From Nocardia suismassiliense (lineage in GTDB: Bacteria; Actinomycetota; Actinomycetes; Mycobacteriales; Mycobacteriaceae): DNA of 52,395 nucleotides. Shown one piece after another: positions 48,271 to 52,395 of the stretch (position 1 is the stretch's first letter; each line of letters begins with the position of its first letter). Under the pieces are notes generated by a model. It made no database searches. It was not told the DNA's origin and worked only from the letters and a program-made list of their open reading frames with translations. The DNA lies in the NCBI RefSeq assembly GCF_900269665.1, contig NZ_LT985361.1, positions 3,202,274 to 3,254,668 of the forward strand. The letters run 5' to 3'. The position numbers and the translations under genes were made by a program.

Positions 48271-49635
48271 TCAGCGCACCACCGAACTTTCGACAGCGGC
48301 TTCCGGCGCTTCCACTTTCCCCGGGCGGGTCGGCGCGAACCAGGTGGCGTAGAAGGTGGCGGACAGCGCGGCGAGCATGGCGAGCAGGCCGAAGCCGGCG
48401 AGGAGGGGGTGGGCGGCCATGGTGGGGGCCAGGTAACGGGTGGCGAGGAGGGTGGCGGCGAAGACGGCGATTCCCAAGGCGACCACGCGGATTCGGTAGT
48501 GGTCCCACCCTCGGTCGGGGTCGCGCAGGACGGATTCGACGGTGAGACACAGTGCGGCGCCCGCGATGAGGTCGACGCCGTAGTGGGCACCGAGTCCGAG
48601 GGTCGCGATGAGCGTGCAGACCAGCCAGAAGGCGCCGCCGTAGCGCAACCACCGTGGGCCGCGGCGGGAGTGGATGAACAGCGACAGCGCCCATGCGGTG
48701 TGCAGCGACGGCATGCAGTTGCGCGGAGTGATGCCGTCGAACGGCATCGGCCCGACGGAAAATGGCAGCGGCGGAATGATATTCGGCCAGACGTCGGCGA
48801 TCTCCAGTCCGTTGCCCTGCGGCCCGAAGGCGAGAATCGGCCCGACGATCGGGAAGATCACGTAGAAGAGCGGGCCGATCAGGCCGAGCGCCAAGAAGGT
48901 TCGCACCAGGTGGTGCCGCGGCCATTCGCCTGTGGTCACGTTGCGCAGCTGCCAGACGGCGACGACGATGGCCGCGACCGGCAGCTCGAAATACACCCAG
49001 CGCACGACGCTCAGCGGTACCGGTCCCGCGATGTCGAGCACATGCCCGACGAACCAGGAGGGATTGCCGAGCGCATGGTCGGCCAGCTGCGCGTAGGGAT
49101 CGAGCACCCGCGGGCAGGCCCACGCGGTGATGTCCAGCCAGATCTCGCCGATCTTGGTCGCGAGGATCAGCAAGGCACCGAACATGATGGCGCGCAATGC
49201 CGTTCGACGCCGCTCGCCGGACCAGCGCACCGCGGCGATCACCGCGAGCGCGGTGAGCACGATGGTCGGACCGTTGCCGACGGTGAACAGCCTGCCCTCG
49301 ACGGCCCGGATCACCACGAACACCACGTCGATGGCGATCGCCGCGGCCAGCGCGGTCACTCGCACGCGGGTCGTGACGCCGACGAGCGCCAGCAGAAACC
49401 CCGCCCACGACGTGGTCGCGGACTTCGGCCTGCCCACGTAATCGCGGAACAGACTCGTCAGCGGACCGAGCGCATTGATGTGCGCGGCGATGAGCTCACC
49501 CGCCACGAGCACGAGCACCGCGGCGGCAATGCCGCACCAGATGGTCGACGGTCGAACGCGACGTTCCGGGAGCCGCGCGGTACCCGCTGGCTCGGCGGGT
49601 GGGGGCGAACTTCCCGGCGCGTCGTGAATAAGCAT
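48271..49635 (-). CDS. PAP2/inositolphosphotransferase-like membrane protein
   Basis: A 454-residue protein with about eleven hydrophobic segments. Two phosphatase motifs of the PAP2/Aur1 type are visible near residues 305-350: NCMPSLHTAW (PSxH) and LGAHYGVDLIAG (HxxxD). Actinobacterial members act on lipid phosphates or in phosphoinositol lipid assembly at the membrane; the substrate is not known. The last 40 residues are polar and probably cytoplasmic. It could share transcription with the megaenzyme gene downstream (224-base gap), a weak link. Confidence 0.82.
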   Translation of the reverse strand: MLIHDAPGSSPPPAEPAGTARLPERRVRPSTIWCGIAAAVLVLVAGELIAAHINALGPLTSLFRDYVGRPKSATTSWAGFLLALVGVTTRVRVTALAAAIAIDVVFVVIRAVEGRLFTVGNGPTIVLTALAVIAAVRWSGERRRTALRAIMFGALLILATKIGEIWLDITAWACPRVLDPYAQLADHALGNPSWFVGHVLDIAGPVPLSVVRWVYFELPVAAIVVAVWQLRNVTTGEWPRHHLVRTFLALGLIGPLFYVIFPIVGPILAFGPQGNGLEIADVWPNIIPPLPFSVGPMPFDGITPRNCMPSLHTAWALSLFIHSRRGPRWLRYGGAFWLVCTLIATLGLGAHYGVDLIAGAALCLTVESVLRDPDRGWDHYRIRVVALGIAVFAATLLATRYLAPTMAAHPLLAGFGLLAMLAALSATFYATWFAPTRPGKVEAPEAAVESSVVR

Positions 49636-49718
49636 TCGGACATCGTAAACACGGTGTGAACGTGATCATGCGCCCGCGTGAACACGCGCCGCTCACGCGG
49701 ACGCGGCAACCTACCGGT

Positions 49719-49892
49719 TCATAGCATCAGGACCAGCGCCGAGATGATGCCGAGACTGGCGGTCGCGGGCGCCCCGACCGAGTTGATGATCACTACGGCG
49801 GCGGTGACGATCGCGCTGAGCAGTGATTCGAGTGATGCTGTGCCCCGCTCCGCACGCGGCCTGGTGGCGCGATGTGTCGTTCTCACAGTCAT
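49719..49892 (-). CDS. Small membrane protein, 57 residues
   Basis: An open frame of 57 codons from ATG 49892 to TGA 49719. The first 20 residues are basic and Thr-rich (MTVRTTHRATRPRAERG), then SLESLLSAIVTAAVVII and SLGIISALVLML form two hydrophobic segments joined by a Gly-Ala-Pro turn. The basic-then-hydrophobic pattern is what a real small membrane protein looks like in GC-rich DNA. A G-rich GGCGGGGG lies just before the ATG. No family is recognised. It fills most of the gap between the PAP2 gene and the next gene. Confidence 0.5.
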   Translation of the reverse strand: MTVRTTHRATRPRAERGTASLESLLSAIVTAAVVIINSVGAPATASLGIISALVLML

Positions 49893-49941
49893 GGCCCCCG
49901 CCTACCCGGCGGCCTCGGGCCCAAACGGGGCACCTGGCTAT

Positions 49942-49958
49942 CCTGACCATCGTTCAAG
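49942..49958. promoter_or_regulatory. Second BioQ-like palindrome (imperfect)
   Basis: CCTGACC-ATC-GTTCAAG matches 15 of 17 bases of the palindrome upstream of bioY, including the central ATC, and both are preceded by GCTAT. It lies 24 bases before the next ATG, against 22 bases for bioY. The right arm is perfect and the left arm has two changes. Confidence 0.55.
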
Positions 49959-49982
49959 GCTTGTTGATCGAGGTGGGTGGCT

Positions 49983-50495
49983 ATGCAGCGTAGGGACATC
50001 GAGTTCGCGGCTCGATGGTGGCAGTGGGCCATGGCGATACCCGCCGACCGAAATCCGGTCAGCGACGAGACCGGAGAGTTCGCGGGCGAGGAGCAGCCTG
50101 CGGATGTCTGGTTTCTCGCAGGCACGTTCGGCGGCAAGGTCAGCAGGAAGTGCGCGGTGCCGTTCGGTCGGCCGATCTTCTTCCCCGCCTTCAATATCCT
50201 GCAGAAGTCGTCGCTGTTCGCGCGGCGGGTTCCGGTGATACCCACGGCGAGCGGGCACGCCGAGCTGAACGGCGTCTCCCTGCCGCTGCGCGAAGTCGCC
50301 AATCGCAGCCCATTTCTGGTCGACGCGGTGCCCGATGCGCCGTTCGGTCCGGCGGGCCGCTACCGGGCGAATGCCTGGGGCCTGTGGTGCCGGCTGGACG
50401 ATCTGCGCCGAGGCGACTACATCCTCACGCTCGGCGGCGAGTACGAGCCCGGTGGTTTCTGGGTGGAGGTCACCTACGACCTCGAAATCGTCTGA
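49983..50495 (+). CDS. Uncharacterised protein with a BioQ-like site upstream
   Basis: A 170-residue soluble protein of unknown function. The N-terminal half reads WQWAMAIPADRNPVSDETG, then VWFLAGTFGGKVSRKCAVPFGRPIFFP, a pattern I recall from uncharacterised proteins of actinobacteria and other bacteria with no assigned role. The C-terminal half is beta-rich and ends VEVTYDLEIV. ATG 49983 is chosen; a GTG two codons earlier is possible. A GAGGTGGG lies upstream. It ends 6 bases from the convergent DeoR gene. The palindrome before it suggests shared control with the biotin operon, which is inference. Confidence 0.75.
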   Translation: MQRRDIEFAARWWQWAMAIPADRNPVSDETGEFAGEEQPADVWFLAGTFGGKVSRKCAVPFGRPIFFPAFNILQKSSLFARRVPVIPTASGHAELNGVSLPLREVANRSPFLVDAVPDAPFGPAGRYRANAWGLWCRLDDLRRGDYILTLGGEYEPGGFWVEVTYDLEIV

Positions 50496-50501
50496 GGCTG
50501 T

Positions 50502-51269
50502 TCACACTCGCCGCACGGTGACGCCCGCGGCGGTCAGCGCGTCGGTCTCCTCGGGTGCGGCGGTGTGATCGGTGACGACGGCGTGCAGGGTGGCGGCCGG
50601 TGCGACGAAGGCGAGGGCGGTGCGCGAGAGTTTCGCGGCCTCCGCAACCGCGATGACGCGGCGGGACGAGGCTATCGCGGCGCGTTTGACGGCGGCGTCG
50701 TCGAGGTCGTAGGCGGTGAGTCCGTCGGTTGCGGTCAATCCGCAGCAGCCGAGGATCGCGGTGTCGAATCGCAAGGCGGCCAGCGACGCCAGGGTGAGCG
50801 GGCCGGTCAATGCCAGCTCGCCGGAGCGTGGTTTGCCGCCGGGCACCAGCAGTGTCAGTTGGGGTGCGTCGGTGAGTGCGTGCACCGCGTGCAACGAGAG
50901 CGGCAGCACGGTCAGGCGGCGGTGTGCCAGCGCGCGGGCGACTTCCAGGCAGGTGGTGCCGCTGTCGAGAACGACCGACTCGCCGTCGGCGATGAGGCCG
51001 GCGACCTCGGCGGCGATGCGCTGCTTGAGTTCCGAGCCCTCGTGCACACGCATGGCGAACGGGGGTTCGTCGCCGCGCAGCAGCAGGGTGCGCGCGCCGC
51101 CGCGATAGCGCTCGAGGATGCCCTGGCTCGCCAACGTCTCCAGGTCGCGGCGGATGGTCATCTCCGAAGCGCCGGTGCGTTCGGCTAGTTCGGCCACTCC
51201 GAGTTGGCCCGCTTCGCGCACGGCCTCGGTGATCTGTTTCAGTCGGTCTACGCTCGCCACACCTGCCAT
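50502..51269 (-). CDS. DeoR/GlpR-family regulator
   Basis: A 255-residue sugar-responsive type regulator. The N-terminal helix-turn-helix carries the family signature (VAELAERTGASEMTIRRDLE) and the C-terminal domain has VLDSGTTCLEVARAL and the AVEAAKLSRTA-like end of the DeoR effector fold; ligands are usually phosphorylated sugars. ATG 51269 fits the family N-terminus; a longer frame to 51311 would run into the operator. It diverges from an MFS gene and most likely represses both through the palindrome at 51299-51332. Confidence 0.87.
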   Translation of the reverse strand: MAGVASVDRLKQITEAVREAGQLGVAELAERTGASEMTIRRDLETLASQGILERYRGGARTLLLRGDEPPFAMRVHEGSELKQRIAAEVAGLIADGESVVLDSGTTCLEVARALAHRRLTVLPLSLHAVHALTDAPQLTLLVPGGKPRSGELALTGPLTLASLAALRFDTAILGCCGLTATDGLTAYDLDDAAVKRAAIASSRRVIAVAEAAKLSRTALAFVAPAATLHAVVTDHTAAPEETDALTAAGVTVRRV

Positions 51270-51298
51270 AGAACACCGTGTGTGTTGGAAAATCAATC

Positions 51299-51332
51299 TT
51301 TCGAACATCAAATCTGTGCGTTATGTTCGAAA
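51299..51332. promoter_or_regulatory. DeoR operator, perfect 10-base inverted repeat
   Basis: TTTCGAACAT (51299-51308) and ATGTTCGAAA (51323-51332) are perfect inverted arms with a 14-base spacer; each arm also contains the palindrome TTCGAA. For the MFS gene, TTGGAA (51285-51290) and TCAAAT (51308-51313) make a plausible -35/-10 pair with 17 bases between, so the repressor would cover the promoter and start site. Confidence 0.78.
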
Positions 51333-51334
51333 CC

Positions 51335-52395
51335 ATGCAGAGATCGTTGCGGGCCGCTCGACTGGCCACGTTCGCCTACTTCGCGTTGAACGGCTTCCTG
51401 ATCGGGATCTGGGTCGTGCACATTCCCGCCGTCGAGCAGCGGGTCGGGATCGGGCACGCGACGCTCGGCTGGTTGTTGCTGCTGCTCGGCGCGGGAGCTT
51501 TCGCAGGCATGCGGCTGGTGGGTCCGCTCGCTGATCGCTTCGGCGCCCGCATCGTCGTCCCGGTCAGCGCGGCACTGTGCGCGGCCGCGGTGGTCCTGCC
51601 CGGCTTGTCGACGAACGCCTGGACGTTAGGGGCTGCGCTGCTCGCTCTCGGTTTCGGCAACGGGTGCCTGGACGTCGCCATGAACGCCCACGCCGTCCAG
51701 GTCGAACACGAATACCAGCGATCCGTCATGTCCGCGTTCCACGCCACCTATTCGCTGGGCGGGGTGCTGGCAGCACTGGTCGGCGCCCGCACACTCAGCT
51801 GGGGTTGGAGCCCCGCGACCGCTCTAGGTCTTGCGGCGTTGCTCGGCCTGGTCGGTGCCGCAGCGGCCGCACCAGCCTTGCTCCGAACCGAAACGTCTTC
51901 CGCTGCCGAGGTTTCCGCGACAGGGGAGCGGCGGACGACACCCCGGCGCATCTGGTTCCTCGCAGGTCTCGCCCTCCTACTGATGCTGTGCGAGGGCGTA
52001 GCCAACGACTGGAGCGCCCTGCACCTCCGCGACGTCCTCGCCGCACCCGCCGCCACCGCCGCCTTGGCCTACGGCGCCTTCGCCACCGCCATGACTGTCG
52101 GCAGACTCCTCGCCGACCGCATAGCCACCCGCTTCGGCCCCGTCGCCGTCCTACGCTACGGCTCAGCCCTAGCAGCCCTCGGCCTCCTGACCGCCGCCCT
52201 GTCCCCCTGGATCCCCCTGGCCCGACTCGGCTGGACCATCTTCGGCGCCGGCCTCTCCGGCTGCGTCCCCCAACTCTTCAGCGCCGCAGGCCACGCCGAC
52301 CGAACCGCCGCAGGCGCCAACGTAGCCCGAGTCGCAGGCCTCGGCTACCTAGGCGTCCTAGCCGGCCCCGCCATAATCGGCCCCCTGACCCACCT
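51335..52395 (+). CDS. MFS transporter, cut by window end
   Basis: The frame runs without a stop to the last base, giving about 353 residues of a 12-helix major facilitator; ten or more helices are visible. The motif-A variant is GPLADRFGAR, and the segments GFGNGCLDVAMNAHAVQVE and FHATYSLGGV resemble the FucP/YbjJ-like group of sugar or drug facilitators. ATG 51335 is chosen because the operator covers the in-frame ATG 51323; no ribosome site is clear, so a short or absent leader is possible. It diverges from the DeoR gene and is probably its target; the substrate, perhaps a sugar, is unknown. Confidence 0.82.
   Translation, partial: MQRSLRAARLATFAYFALNGFLIGIWVVHIPAVEQRVGIGHATLGWLLLLLGAGAFAGMRLVGPLADRFGARIVVPVSAALCAAAVVLPGLSTNAWTLGAALLALGFGNGCLDVAMNAHAVQVEHEYQRSVMSAFHATYSLGGVLAALVGARTLSWGWSPATALGLAALLGLVGAAAAAPALLRTETSSAAEVSATGERRTTPRRIWFLAGLALLLMLCEGVANDWSALHLRDVLAAPAATAALAYGAFATAMTVGRLLADRIATRFGPVAVLRYGSALAALGLLTAALSPWIPLARLGWTIFGAGLSGCVPQLFSAAGHADRTAAGANVARVAGLGYLGVLAGPAIIGPLTH

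Overview
The window is high-GC actinobacterial DNA. Overlapping start and stop codons (ATGA, GTGA), frequent GTG starts, a geosmin synthase, a family 2B-type encapsulin, an ECF biotin transporter with a BioQ-like palindrome and the codon use all point to Mycobacteriales, most likely a Nocardia or close relative. The genus is inferred, not proven. The first ~220 bases are not genome: they carry a degraded Illumina P7/Nextera adapter followed by a poly-G run, so the sequence is a contig end and the first gene is artificially cut.

Layout: (1) 222-3584, minus: a P450 followed by two sensor-kinase-like genes. (2) 3744-13693: a divergent LysR gene and a ten-gene plus-strand operon (pcaK-pobA-pcaI-pcaJ-pcaF-pcaH-pcaG-pcaB-pcaD-pcaC) that takes up 4-hydroxybenzoate and converts it through protocatechuate and the beta-ketoadipate pathway to succinyl-CoA and acetyl-CoA. 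(3) 13700-14251: a TerD-family stress protein. (4) 14380-22379: a second LysR gene diverging from a five-gene operon with a ThDP enzyme, 5-aminolevulinate synthase, MFS transporter, class III aminotransferase and succinate-semialdehyde-type dehydrogenase; its product or substrate is not known to me. (5) 22376-32163, minus: an isoprenoid operon headed by an encapsulin shell protein with a cNMP-like domain, then a polyprenyl diphosphate synthase, geosmin synthase, IspH, IspG, a second polyprenyl synthase, a DUF4239 membrane protein and a secreted Gly-Ser-Ala-rich protein. It looks like a self-contained terpene nanocompartment: precursor supply, chain elongation, cyclase and shell in one operon. 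(6) 32667-38537: DUF2277, then a six-gene overlapping operon bioY-ligase-thiolase-bioM-bioN-ligase behind a perfect BioQ-like palindrome. (7) 38620-43633: ilvD, an atypical aldehyde dehydrogenase, a DUF885 protein. (8) 43670-48046: one 1458-residue protein with FAAL, ACP, luciferase-like monooxygenase and alpha-oxoamine synthase domains. (9) 48271-52395: PAP2 phosphatase, a small membrane protein, an uncharacterised protein behind a second BioQ-like site, and a DeoR regulator diverging from an MFS gene cut by the window end.

The most interesting parts are the encapsulin/geosmin/MEP operon, the FAAL-ACP-LLM-AONS megaenzyme, the biotin transporter operon with built-in acyl-CoA ligases and thiolase, and the ALAS/ThDP operon. 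Functions come from motifs and remembered family features; no database search was run.
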